A stretch of 64,000 nucleotides of DNA from Areca catechu. Lineage: Eukaryota; Streptophyta; Magnoliopsida; Arecales; Arecaceae. Each line of letters begins with the position of its first letter. Position 1 is the stretch's first letter. The position numbers and the translations under genes were made by a program. The DNA lies in NCBI GenBank assembly GCA_021397845.1, contig CM038052.1, positions 133,739,854-133,803,853 on the forward strand, read 5' to 3'. The notes beneath the pieces were generated by a model that did no database searches, had not been told where the DNA came from, and worked only from the letters and a program-made list of their open reading frames with translations. This document shows positions 19,684 through 30,240 of the stretch, piece by piece.

Positions 19684-20210
19684 TATACCCCTCTGCCAAT
19701 CCTTGATTACCCATGGCAGGATCTTAGTTTGGACTTTATATTAGGGTTACCAAAGACCAAAAGGAAACATGATTCTATCTATGTTGTGGTTGATCGATTC
19801 TCTAAGATGGCACACTTCATACCTTGTTCTCAGGCTTACGATGCTTCGAGAGTGGCTAAGCTATTTCCAGATGAAGTGGTTAGGCTGCATGGGTTATCCA
19901 AAGCCATTGTGTCAGATAAAGATGTTAGGTTCACTAGCTATTTCTGGAAGACTCTTTGGCATATGTTGGGAACCAAACTCAAATTCTCTACTGCCTACCA
20001 TCCTCAAACTGATGGCTAGACTGAAGTTGTCAATCGAAGTCTAGGAAACCTGTTAGGATGTCTAGTCGGCGATAGTATGAGAAATTGGGATCTATTATTA
20101 CATAATGCCAAATTTGCTTGTAATAGCTCAGTTAATAGGACCACTAGAAAAAGCCCATTTGAGATTATCCATGGTTATAAGTCCAATAAGCCCATAAACC
20201 TCATTCCTTT
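19684..20210 (+). pseudogene. pol: Element C integrase catalytic core
   Basis: Frame 19630-20019 (real homology from ~19684) reads YTPLPILDYPWQDLSLDFIL, then VVVDRFSKMAHFIPCSQAYD (first Asp), IVSDKDVRFTSYFWKTLWHM (second Asp) and YHPQTDG before a TAG at 20017-20019. The catalytic Glu lies just past this stop (TEVVNRSLGNLLG), so the DDE set is present but split. The 5-base piece TATAC at 19684-19688 is the right TSD of D. Homology goes on to NRTTRKSPFEIIHGY near 20170. Confidence 0.9.
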
Positions 20211-20855
20211 ACCCATGCAATTTTAGGTTTGCAAAGTCATATGCTCAGCATATTAGAGATTTACATAAGGAAATCAGTAAGAAAATTCAATTGAGCAATG
20301 AAACTTATAGGCATATGGCAAATTCACGTAAGAAAGTCAAAGAGTTCACTGAGGGAGGCTATGTAATGATAAGGCTTAGACCTGAACGGTTCCTACCAGG
20401 AACCATGAAAAAGTTGCATGCCCGCGGTGTAGGTCCACTTAAAATGATAAAGAAAATTGGACCTAATGCGTAGTTGCTTGAGTTACCATCTGATTTAGGT
20501 ATCAGCTCAACCTTCAATATTTCAGACCTAGTAGAGTATAAGGCGCCAAAAATGATACCTAGTGAGCCTTTTGGACCTAAGCCTATTTTTGGGAGTGAGC
20601 ATACCCCTGAGTGTCCACTAGCCAATTTACTAGAATAGCGAGATAGGATTGAGCATATTCTGGATGACCAGACTATTACTACTCGGAATAAAGGTTACAA
20701 CGCTACTTAGTTTGTTGGCAAGGTTGACCGGAATCCAAAGACTCATAGATTACTCGAGTGGATCTATAAAGAGTCAACCCAAATCTACTAGAACATTACC
20801 AAAATCAAGTTAACTCATACTTGATAGGATCAAGTTCTTCCCACCCCGGGAGAGT
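20211..20855 (+). pseudogene. pol: Element C integrase C-terminus, chromodomain remnant and PPT
   Basis: Fragments in shifting frames: MIRLRPERFLPGTMKKLHAR (20360 onward), GPLKMIKKIGPNA, ISSTFN-type text and a decayed chromodomain (RIEHILDDQTITTRNKGYN near 20650-20700). It has several stops. The polypurine tract TTCCCACCCCGGGAGAGT lies at 20838-20855, immediately before the LTR. Confidence 0.83.
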
Positions 20856-22129
20856 TGGTGTAGGCACCAGGGTATGAAAGAGGCTCCAAGCAAATCAGGT
20901 CAACCCAAGCTCCATTGGATTACAAGTGAATAAACAAGACTCTAATTTGTCTTCAACTTTATTTTTAATTTCAGCATGAGACCTGTAATTAAAGTCGAAT
21001 CCTTCCAATTTCAATTTCAGTTTGGTTTTGTTAGGCTTAATTTAGTCTTGTTGGGATCAATATGAGCTTGTAAATAGTTGGATCTTGTAATCAGACAAGT
21101 TTGGTTCAAGTTGGGTTCCAATTAGGTAAGATAAAGACCATGAAGCATCAAGATGGGTTAGAGCTAACCACCCCAATCACCTTGCCAAGTTAGAGCACCA
21201 CCTCACCACACCAAGGTGGGAAGCCACCTCACCACCCACACCATATCATGATGCCACCTCACCATGCCACCTCACCTCCATTTAGGCACCCAAGAGTTTT
21301 GAACTTAAATTTAAGTTGTAACTCCCCCACTTATCTTTCCACTCTTCATGCATAAATCCCACTTATCCCTCCACTCTTCACTCCACTCATTAAGCTTGTA
21401 ATTTGAAGTTGAAAAGGCTAGGAAAGTCTATAAATACCCCAATCCTCTTATAATCAAGCATGTTATGTCATGAATGAAATTTAAAGTTCTTTTTCCTTTA
21501 TTGCAATCTTTTTGCTTTGCCACTCCATGAGGGAGAAGGGCATGAGGCCCAAACATTATTCTAGCTCCAAGAAGTCTCCACCAACTGGTTCTTCCAACAT
21601 CCAAGAAATCGCCATCAAGTCTTTTCCTTCCCTTTCCTATCTCCATTATTCTTGCTTTGTTTATTCCCAACCCTTTCATGCCCACTCATGTTCTTTGTTC
21701 TGCAGGATCCCTTAAGTGCTTCTAGTCAAGGATGGTGTCCTCTTTGCCTCTAAGCCAGTAGCAAGAAGCTTTAGCATTCAAGGAAGAGATAGCTTTTTCA
21801 TCTAGTCGTCAATCTTCGAGTGTTGAAGAGTGATCCCATTATAAGGAATTCTTGAGTTCATTGTTGGTACAAAATCCCTTCCTTCCCTCTAAGGTCTGAA
21901 ATATTGAATAGAGTTTTATCTTAATCAGATGATTTCTCAATCAAGAAGGTCCATTTTCTTTACTTGCATGTGATTTGCACAACGGGATACCAACTATCTC
22001 TTTATTAGTCTTGTTTAATATACTTAATCACTCCTTTATGGTTGAATCTTGCTATTATATTTAAGGTTATTGCTTAACTTTAATTACTCAATCTCTTTAT
22101 GTAAAATTTTCCATCACCATCCCGCACCA
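20856..22129 (+). repeat. Element C 3' LTR
   Basis: Begins TGGTGTAGGCACCAGGG and ends about 22129 in ATCCCGCACCA. A TATA box TATAAATA is at 21429-21436. The 5' partner is outside the window, so the right boundary rests on the TG...CA ends and on the switch to Tat antisense-ORF sequence at 22130. Confidence 0.82.
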
Positions 22130-22137
22130 TTGAGTAG

Positions 22138-22470
22138 TGGGTGGAATTGGCCGAACAAAGGCCAGAGCTAGCCAACCAAAATGCCCTTCACACCGTCGAC
22201 AAATATAAGAAGTCCAAGACCTTCAATGACGATATGAACGAAGTAGGAGTAGAGAGTTATAACATTGGCTTTCAGGACTAGTTGAAGAAGGTCAAAAAAA
22301 TATATCCAGACTTAGACATCTCCACCATTACTGTTGCTAGCGCTGATACTGATGAGGAAGATGAAGCCAAGAAACCAGTCGAGGATATGTCAGCTCCGAC
22401 AACCAAAGAAGTATCCATTCCGAAGGCAATCATTCCTGCTCCAACTTCGAGAATAGCCAAGATAAAATAA
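22138..22470 (+). pseudogene. Tat antisense ORF (Transposase_28 type), C-terminal part
   Basis: The frame reads WVELAEQRPELANQNALHTV, then MNEVGVESYNIGFQD, a stop (22279-22281), KKVKKIYPDLDISTITVASA, and an acidic and Pro/Ala-rich tail ending at 22470. The GF-x(~8)-V-x(~4)-YPDLDIS arrangement recalls the C-terminal part of proteins encoded antisense in plant Tat elements (Pfam PF04195 proteins often have such a tail). It is antisense to H pol. The N-terminal part was displaced by element C. Function unknown. The 270 bases after it (22471-22740) show no gene. Confidence 0.6.
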
Positions 22471-22739
22471 TCATGATGAATGTAGTTTTTGCTTTTCTTC
22501 ATCTTGTTTATGTAAATCAACTTCCTTTTAGAAGCATATAAAGAGTTTTTCCAGATGAATGAAACTTTTCTTTTGTTCAATGAGCACCAATGAATGCACT
22601 TTGAAATTTTTCTAAGTACGGATTGATCAGTATAATGATGAATCAGAGCATTTCCATGAGAAACTTTAGGGTTCTTTACCGACTTCGATTGATCTTATCT
22701 TTGTCATAGACTAAAGAGACTGATCTTGCTGATACTGTA

Positions 22740-22837
22740 GACAAGTTAAGTCCATCTGCTTGCACTTGTAAGCTATTTGAAGGTAAGCTAATTAGGCCCA
22801 TCTTTGCACTTTGTCGGATTTACCATTAGAGTAGACT
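22740..22837. repeat. Left part of ~90-bp tandem array of element H, split by N
   Basis: Contains AAGTTAAGTCCATCTGCTTG and GGTAAGCTAATTAGGCCCAT-type unit sequence followed by CATCTTTGCACTTTG. It is continuous with 28442-28870 after removing N and one AGACT copy. Confidence 0.7.
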
Positions 22838-24140
22838 TGGTGGGGACACCAGAGGCACCAGAATAAGATAGAGGCTTTTCAACCCTCTGTGGATTGATCA
22901 ATAATTTATGAGTCCATCTGTAATAAGGGCTTAGCCCATCTGAGTCCATTTTAGTTGTTATTTGAGTCTTTTGAGTTGTTATTTCAGTTTAGTATTAGTC
23001 AGCTCATGTTGAGCTAGTTCAGTCCAATTCTAGTCAGCTCATGTTGAGCTAATTTTATTTTTTAAGTCCTATCCAAGCATACTGAAGGCTCAAGACCACA
23101 TCATACAAGTGAAGACCAAGTCCAACTAGATTGAAGACATAAAAATTTAGCCCAAGTTCAACCTAGCTTGAAGACTTGAAGACCACCAGGAGGAGAAAAA
23201 TGAAAACAAGAACAAACCTGAATCCTTGGACCAGTCGGAAGCAAACTGGGCTAGCCCAGGCCCAGGAAGGAGATTAGGGCGCCATTCCTTATGGTGACCC
23301 TCCTCTGGTCGGCCACTTTAGGTCACCCCCTTGGCCGACCAAGACAAGGAGAGGGAGAGCAAGTTTAGGGATTTTCTACCTATGTTGCCTATATTCCTAG
23401 CTAGGGTTTGAAAGGGAGAAGGAGTCCTATGTAAAGTCTAATGTACCCTTACTTGGGGGCCAAGGCTAAAGGTCTATTTAAATGACCATAGTCTCTTGTA
23501 TGAGATTACTTTTGATATATGAAATAAACCTTGAGTTCTCTTCTATTGCTTTGTACTACCCTGCTTTGTGCTTAAGGGGTTTTGTTGGTACTTTCATCTT
23601 CTCCGTGCTGCAACAGAATTCCTGCCGCCAACCTTCTTCCCAGAGACCTGGCCGCCACCTCCAAATCTCTATTCCTCTTTGTTGTTTTCCCTTGTTTTTT
23701 GTTCTTTAGAGAGTTCTTTAACCCCTAACAGGTCGTTTGTAGGTCCCCGAGTTCCTATGAATCCAACGACTCCAGCCAAGCCTCAATCAGACCACCGAGC
23801 AGAAAGATGGGTATCCACGGGTCTTTGGCTCGATTTTTCAGGCCGCATCCATCGAGGAACGAGAGATCCCTTCGCTGCGATCTTCATCAAGCACTTCAGA
23901 TGTTGTCAGGTACATCCCCTCTACCTCTAGTAATAATATTATAGGAGAACTTGCCCTAACGAGGCTTCTCAGCCCGGCGATCCTCTTTATTGCTTTTCTA
24001 GGTCCTAATCTGCATGCTTGACTTCTAAAATTCATATAGAATTTCCTATAGCTTATTTTAATCCAATTTTTGGGATTTAATCTCTTAACACCACATATAA
24101 AACACACAAAAATAATTTCATGCATATTAGTCCTACATCA
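22838..24140 (+). repeat. Element N 5' LTR
   Basis: Begins TGGTGGGGACACCAGAGG, ends AGTCCTACATCA. A TATA-like TCTATTTAAA lies near 23472. The LTR contains two close copies of CAGCTCATGTTGAGCTA at about 23001 and 23036, a 17-base near-palindrome. Small ORFs here are non-coding. Confidence 0.93.
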
Positions 24141-24141
24141 T

Positions 24142-24156
24142 TTGGTATCAGAGCTT
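24142..24156 (+). other. Element N primer-binding site (tRNA-iMet)
   Basis: TTGGTATCAGAGCTT one base after the LTR; the 12-base core is a full match to the initiator tRNA-Met complement. Confidence 0.93.
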
Positions 24157-25128
24157 AGATTAGGGCTTGTTTTCTGCATTTTTTTTAGTCAGTATATGTT
24201 CTGTTCTTTTAGTTATTTCTCTCTGTTTTGAACTTCAAAAATTCTAAAATTTATTTTTCTGGATTTATCATAATTCAAAGTATTTTTCAAAATTTTTGCA
24301 GATTTTATTTTGATCTGTGCAGACTCTGCTAGCCGAAATACAACCTACAAAGTTTTGGCTCTGTTTTTTCAACAAAACAAGTTTGGAAGTTTTAGGGTTT
24401 TGTGTAGCATCTCTTTGCATATTTTTTTAATTTAGTATATTTCCTGCATATTAGGCCATAATTTGCAAGTTTTCTTCTATTAAAAAAATACCAAAAATAT
24501 TATTTTTTAAAAAAATTATATATATAAAATGCTACCAAAACATTTGATCCTAATTTGCATCATCTGCTTGCCATCAATGCATAAACTACCTTTAAGGGCA
24601 CTCTTGCTATGTCAGATGGGGGGAGGATTTGATCACCCTCCTTAGCCCAAAACTGCATCCCTTGCATTCAGTCCCAAGCCTAACCTAAAATTTATTAGAC
24701 TTAATTTTCCCTAGTGGGCTAGGGACACCAACTAGTCGGGTCCGGGCTAAGTGTCAGATCACTGTGTCAAGATAACCTGTGTGTGCCTTGTGTTTGGTGT
24801 CTAGAATGGTGGTTTAGGGATTCAATCCTGAAGGGCTTGTGTGCTGGTTCACCTACCTGGCCAATCTCTGATTGGTGTCTAGGATTGGCAATCAGGGACC
24901 TAACACTCCCCTTACACCTACCTGCCTGGCTGAGTACAGGGTTACTATAGGCTAGTTTGCCACCCTGATTAAGCACCTAGTTTTGGACTCTAGGTCTAGG
25001 GAGCTGTACTTAGTTTGATAGAGTCATGTATGAGCACTAAATTAGGAGTCCCATTTCATCCACCATATCCCTGAACCCATGGATAAGCTACAAACCCTAA
25101 TTCAAGCCTTTATAGACTAGATGGCCAG
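24157..25128 (+). promoter_or_regulatory. Element N leader with module 2 (24793-24931)
   Basis: About 970 bases without a gene. Module 2 reads TTGGTGTCTAGAATGG, about 45 bases, CCTACCTGGCCAATCTC, TGATTGGTGTCTAGG, about 35 bases, CACCTACCTGCCTGGC. The inner hairpin CCAATC/GATTGG is kept (B has CCAAT/ATTGG). The leader also shares CTAGTG-GCTAGG and GTCGGGTC blocks with B. Module 1 was not found. Confidence 0.65.
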
Positions 25129-25659
25129 ATGACTACCCAGATGACCCAATCCGATACCCGAACCCATAATTTACTTGATCAACTAGATGCCCGACTAGGA
25201 ATCCAAGAGAGAACCCGTAGGATTCAGGCTAGATCCAAACCTGAGCCACCTTTATCCACACTACCCATAACCTATAGATCTTACGATTCCAAATCCTATG
25301 AACCTAGAACCTACGTACCCAAAACCTATGAACCTAGATCCTATAACTCTAGATCCTATGCACCCTCTCCCTATAAGCCTTGTATACCTACAACCTATAG
25401 ATCTTATGATCCCAAATCCTATGACTCTAAAACCTATGAACCCATATCCCATGAGTCCAATAGACCCAAGACCCATAGAGCTGAACCTAAATCCTATGAA
25501 CCCAGAGAGCCCATAAACCCTAGGTATCAGCCTAGTACTAATCATGCTTCCCCAAATCAACTTGAACCCCATAGGATTAGTACCCCTAACTATGAACCTA
25601 GTAGTGAGCCACTACCCCTTAGGCAACCTGAACCTACTAGGATTATTGCCCAAACTTAG
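25129..25659 (+). pseudogene. gag: Element N gag-like frame with Tyr-Glu-Pro repeats
   Basis: A 176-residue frame. The start (MTQSDTRTHNLLDQLDARLG) matches the N-terminal helix of B gag. The capsid domain is then replaced by about 15 degenerate repeats of the type YEPRSY / YDSKSY / YEPKTY (about residues 48-125), followed by a Pro-rich tail. The repeat is visible in DNA as recurring CCTATGAACCTAG and CCTATGACTC blocks every 18-30 bases. I do not recognise a known domain. It could be an expansion of a linker between gag helix and zinc knuckle. The opposite-strand ORF here is a shadow. Confidence 0.65.
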
Positions 25660-25679
25660 AAACCAGGACCTAGCTAATT

Positions 25680-26470
25680 TTTCTTTAGTCGACCTTCCCC
25701 AACCATTCCTAAGATTCACAAGGCTTACATTAATGCAGAAGTGTATGAAGCTGATGCGAGCTTAGTGGATGAGTATGAGGGAGAAGAGAAGACACCTTTA
25801 GTAGACATCAAATTAGCTGACTCAAAAGATACCCAAGTAAAAACTAACCCAGAGCTAGTTGACCTTGACCACATCCAACCTAAAGCTATAGTGGAAGAAC
25901 AAATAGAGGAAGAGAACCTAGGTACTGCTGCTAGAGCCTTACGGAGGAAACCATAGAGGAGAGCCAAATTATAGAGTCTAGTCCTAAAATACAAGAACCT
26001 GAAGAATATATTAAGGACCTGATCTCTTTGAATCAATACCCTCAGGATGAGCCTCCTCCTATAGTTCCCATTAAGGACCTCTTCCCTGAGATTAATAACC
26101 CATCCTTCCATTATGCAAACTCCATAGATATACCACAACCCCGTAAGGTTAGCCTCATTAGTCTAGAATTAGTCCCTGACGCCCCTTCTTTTATCCTACT
26201 TTATTCAACTAACCTTGAACCTTTTTCTCTACCTTACCAGACTAATTTTGAACCCACTTCCTATTTTCTACCCTTTCCAGACACTTCCTGCATTTCTAGG
26301 ATCATTAGATTGCATTTAATTGAGAATAGCATACTGCATGCATTCATTACGCATGTTAGGTTTGCATTATACTTCTGGCATACCCTTTGGAATTTGTTAG
26401 GAGTCCATTGTAAGTTTTCATGTGCATGTCAAGCTAGGATCAATCCTAGAGAACCTATAATCTCTTAGGT
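25680..26470 (+). pseudogene. pol: Element N protease-proximal linker and integrase scrap
   Basis: Frame 25741-25956 (MYEADASLVDEYEGEEKTPL and acidic continuation) matches the EYEGEEE linker before the protease in A and B. Frame 26028-26468 continues with a Pro/Phe-rich stretch of unknown origin, then near its end FALYFWHTLWNLLG matches the integrase block TSYFWKTLWHLLG. Protease active site, RT and RNase H are missing between the two. Confidence 0.7.
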
Positions 26471-26639
26471 TTAGGTCTAAAGAGTTCAATAAAATTTCCT
26501 ACTATAGGAATGCATAGTCGAGTCTGATAGGTGTAAGTTTGAGTCCTTTGCATCATCTTGTTAGGAGTCTGCATGTGCCCAGCATGTCACCATCTACACT
26601 AATTTTGAAACAACTGGCTAATTCCCAAAGATGGACCAA

Positions 26640-27134
26640 AGAATTTGGTGTAATGGATTCTATCTTGGTTAGGCTTAGGCCTAAAGAAGCTTCAAGCTCA
26701 TAGAGCCAGATCTTTTAAAGTGATAAAGAAGGTTGGATCAAATGCCTAGGTGTTAGACTTGCCTTCGGATTTGGGCATTAGTTCTACCTTCAATATTACA
26801 GACCTGGTTAAGTACAGGAAACCGGCAGCGATACCTAGTGAGGCCTTTGGACCTATCTCCTCTTGTTATGAGTAACCCTAACCCAGAGTGTCCACTAACA
26901 AATTTATCCTGAGAGAAGAGAATGGATCGAGCGTATCCTGGATGATCAAGCCATCACGACCCACGGCCGTGGCTATCAACACTTCCTAGTTTGATGGTAA
27001 GGCCGGCCAGAGTCAAACGATTCATGGATTTCTTGAGAGGACTTGCAATGCCTCAACCCAGACCTCCTCGAGAGATATGTGAGCCAGCTTGATCTTCACT
27101 CGACAGGATTGAGTTCCTCCCACCCCGGGAGAAT
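26640..27134 (+). pseudogene. pol: Element N integrase C-terminus, chromodomain and PPT
   Basis: Shifting frames give RLRPKEASSS-type text, FKVIKKVGSNA, a stop, VLDLPSDLGISSTFNITDLV, then the chromodomain RILDDQAITTHGRGYQHFLV, GRPESNDSWI and LQCLNPDLLERYV. The PPT CTCCCACCCCGGGAGAAT ends at 27134. The order and wording match B 4049-4558. Confidence 0.85.
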
Positions 27135-28436
27135 TGGTGGGGATACCAGAGGCACCAGAATAAGACAGAGGCTTTTCAACCCTCTGTGGATTGATCAATA
27201 ATTTATGAGTCCATCTGTAATAAGGGCTTAGCCCATCTGATTCCATTTTAGTTGTTATTTGAGTCTTTTGAGTTATTATTTCAGTTCAATATTAGTCAGC
27301 TCATGTTGAGCTAGTTCAGTCCAATGCTAGTCAGCTCATGTTGAGCTAATTTTATTTTTTAAGTCCTGTCCCAAAATACTGAAGGCTCAAGACCACATCA
27401 TACAAGTGAAGACCAAGTCCAACCAGATTGAAGACATGGAAATTTAGCCCAAGTTTAACCTAGCTTGAAGACTTGAAGACCACCAGGAGGAGAAAATGTA
27501 AACAAGAACAAACCTGAAGCCCTGGACCAGTCGGAAGCAAACTGGGCCAGCCCAGGCCCAGGAAGGAGATTAGGGTGCCATTCCTTATGGTGACCCTCCT
27601 CTTGGTCGGCCACTTAAGGTCACCCCCTTGGCCGACCAAGACAAGGAGAGGGAGAGCAAGTTTAGGGATTTTCTACCTATGTTGCCTTATATTCCCTGCT
27701 AGGGTTTGAAAGGGAGGAGTCCTATATAAAGTCTAATGTACCCTTACTTGGGGGCCAAGGCTAAAGGTCTATTTAAAGGACCCTAGTCTCTTGTATGAGA
27801 TTACTGTTGATATATGAAATAAACCTTGAGTTCTCTTCTATTGCTTTGTGCTACCCTGCTTTATGCTTAAGGGGTTTTGTTGGTACTTTCATCTTCCCGG
27901 TGCTGCAACTAAATTCCTGCTGCCAACCTTCTTCCCAAAGCCCTGGCCGCCACCACCAAATCTTTATTCCTCTTTGTTGTTTTTCCTTGTTTCCTTGTTC
28001 CTTAGAGAGTTTTCTAACCCCTGATAGGTCGTTTATAGGTCCCCGAGTTCTTACGAATCCAACGACTCTAGCCAAGCCTCAATCGGACCACCGAGCAGAA
28101 AGCCGGGTATCTGCAGGTCTTTGGCTCGATTTTCCAAGCTGCATCCTTCGAGGAACGAGAGATCCCTTTGCTGCGATCTTCATTGGGCACTTCAGATGTT
28201 GTTAGGTACACCCCCTCTACCTCTAGTAATAATATTGTAGGAGAACTTGCCCTAACCGATGCTTCTCAGCCCTGGCGATCCTCTTTATTTCTTTTCTAGG
28301 TCCTAATCTGCATGCTTGACTTCTAAAATTCATATAGAATTCCCTATAGCTTATTTTGATCCAATTTTTGGGATTTAATCTTAACCCCAAATATAAAACA
28401 CACAAAAATAATTGCATGCATATTAGTCCCGCATCA
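27135..28436 (+). repeat. Element N 3' LTR
   Basis: Begins TGGTGGGGATACCAGAGG, ends AGTCCCGCATCA; TSD AGACT follows. Nearly identical to the 5' LTR. Confidence 0.93.
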
Positions 28437-28870
28437 AGACTAATTAAGCCCTTCTCTTATGCTTTTCAATAATGGTAAGGTAGGCTGGTCTAGCCCATCT
28501 TTGCACTCATCGATTTACTATTAGGGTTGGTTTATTAATCTGCCCTTTTGCATTTCATTGATAATAAGGTAGGCTGGTCAGGCCCATCTTTGCACTCATC
28601 AAATTTATTGTTAGGGTAGGCTGATTAGGCTACCCTTATACTTTTTATTGATAATAAGATAGGCTGGTCAGGACTGCCTTTGCACTTCCTCGGATTTACC
28701 ATCAGGGTAGGCTGATGAGGCCGCCCTTATACTTTTTATTGATGATAAGGTAGGCTACTCAGGCCTGCCTTTGTACTTTATTTGATTTACTGTTAGGATA
28801 GGCTGATAAAGCTATCCTTGTACTTTTTATTGATGATAAGGTAGGCTAGTCAGGCCTACCTTTGATTGGA
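28437..28870. repeat. ~90-bp tandem array in the 3' region of Tat element H
   Basis: The anchor AAGGTAGGCT (or AAGATAGGCT) starts at 28477, 28566, 28656, 28747 and 28838: spacings of 89, 90, 91 and 91 bases. Each unit is itself two ~45-base halves with GGTAGGCTG-TNAGGC-GCC pattern. With the piece left of N there are about six units. Tandem repeats between pol and the 3' LTR are a known habit of Tat-lineage elements and a source of plant satellites. Confidence 0.85.
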
Positions 28871-28879
28871 CACTTCATT

Positions 28880-30229
28880 GAGGCCATCCAAAGAAAGATT
28901 TTTTATTGATGGTACTTGAGAAGATTTTCTACATTCCAGGGTCGAGGTAATAGGGAACCGTCTAGAGTTTCAAGCTGATAAGCTCCTGGATGTATGACTT
29001 CTCTAATCCGATAAGGTCCCTACCAGTTATGAGAGACTTTTGCCTTGTTCTATCAGCTTGGATACTTCAGACCTTCGCAATACAAGGTCTTCGGGCTAGA
29101 AGGTTCGTGCCTTCACCCTGGAGTTGTAGTATTTCACAATCTTTTATTGGAACGTAGCTATCTTCATCCGAGCTTGAAGTCTGATGCTTTGGAGTAGATT
29201 TAGGTCTGCTCTATGATGCTCCAAATTTTAGATTCTTTAAAGTAGTCAATCCTTAGAGATTGTAAAGTGATTTCCACCATGAGCACTGTTTCGATGCCGT
29301 CGGCCAAGTTGAATGGAGATTCCTTGATAGCCATTCTAGGGGTTGTCCGATACGTCCAAAGGGTTGAGTTTAGTTCTTCGATCCAGAGCCCTTTGTCATC
29401 TTCAGCCTAGTCATCAGACGATGGAGAATCATCTTGTTGGCTTCTTCAGCTTCTCCATTAGATTGAGGATGGCCGATAAAGGTCGACCTGTGGATAATAT
29501 TATATTCGACATAGAAGTCTTTGAACTTAGGGTTGTCAAATTACCTTTTGTTATCTATAATGATGGCATGAGAGATCCCGAATTGAAAGATAATGGAGTT
29601 CCTGATAAAGTTTTTGACCTTCCCTTCAGTAATATAAGCCAAGGGTTTGGCTTTAACCCATTTAGTAAAGTAGTCAATTGCTACGATGAGAAACTTCTTT
29701 GTCTAGAGGTCGGAGGGAATGGACCGAGAATATCCATTCCCCATTGAACGAAAGAACATGGGGCTATTAGCAAAGTCTGCTAGCTTGGAGGGTATCTTTG
29801 GATGTTAGAGTATCTTTGATACTGGTCACATCTTCGGATGCAGTATGTTGCATCCTTCTGGACAGTCAGCCAATAATAACCTTGGTGAATCACCTTGTAG
29901 GCTAGCAATCTACCCCCCAGTTGGTCTCCAAATATGCCCTCTTGCACTTCTCTTAAGGCATAATCGGTGTCCGACGATCTTAAGCATTTTAATAGGGGAT
30001 GCATGAAGGACCTTTTGTATAAAGTTCCATCGAGGATAACATATTGCGAAGCCATCCAATGAACTTGTTTGGTGCCATCCTCGTCTTTAGGCAACACACC
30101 CTCATTCAGAAATTTAAGAATAGGGTCCATCCAACAGGGCTTGTGCTTGATTTGGTGTACCTCTGAAGTCTTTTTTGATATGCTTGGATCTTCCAGGTAC
30201 TCTATGTAGGTCTGACCGAGGGAATCCAA
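28880..30229 (-). pseudogene. pol: Element H (Tat) integrase
   Basis: Frame 29780-30229 covers the connection and zinc-binding part: SLGQTYIEYLEDPS, VILDGTLYKRSFMHPLLKCL, REVQEGIFGDQLGGRLLAYK, GYYWLTVQKDATYCIRRCDQ; the two His of the HHCC set are changed (EG and DQ). The core lies at about 29780-29400 in another frame (VAIDYFTKWVKAKPLAYI with the first Asp, IIIDNKR with the second, then NGEAEEANK with Glu). The C-terminus (KLETLDGSLLPRPW-like) ends near 28890. The plus-strand ORF 29343-29747 is its shadow. Confidence 0.87.
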
Positions 30230-30240
30230 AGTAGTGATTA

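Larger units (their letters stand above)
1..22129 (+). mobile_element. Element C: plus-strand chromodomain Ty3/gypsy retrotransposon, 5' part outside window
   Basis: The oldest chromovirus in the left stack. Its body is visible in three blocks: 1-436 (RT end and RNase H), 15774-16282 (RNase H end and integrase zinc region) and 19684-20855 (integrase core and chromodomain), followed by a 3' LTR at 20856-22129. Block 1 joins block 2 once element A (437-15768) and one CACTC copy are removed: the frame runs from EAL into LNSQKKLNPRHGKWV. Block 2 joins block 3 once element D is removed. The 5' LTR, gag and most of RT lie left of the window. Many stop codons show it is dead. C itself lies in the antisense-ORF region of the Tat element H. 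Confidence 0.9.
22838..28436 (+). mobile_element. Element N: plus-strand deleted chromodomain gypsy element
   Basis: LTRs 22838-24140 and 27135-28436 (1303 and 1302 bp) with perfect TSD AGACT (22833-22837, 28437-28441). PBS, leader with module 2, a gag-like frame with Tyr-Pro repeats, protease-proximal linker, an integrase scrap, chromodomain and PPT are present. The gag core, protease active site, RT, RNase H and most of integrase are absent. Three differences in the first ~110 LTR bases make it one of the youngest elements here. It sits in H's tandem array. Confidence 0.92.

Noticed and set aside
25261..25572. Minus-strand ORF with Ile/Gly/Phe repeats
   Set aside because: Reverse reading of the Tyr-Pro repeat of element N; the plus frame is longer and continuous with a gag start.
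28437..28870. CRISPR array
   Set aside because: The ~90-base units are contiguous with no unique spacers, and the context is a plant retroelement.
29343..29747. 134-codon plus-strand ORF
   Set aside because: Exactly antisense to the Tat integrase core of H, whose blocks are readable on the minus strand.
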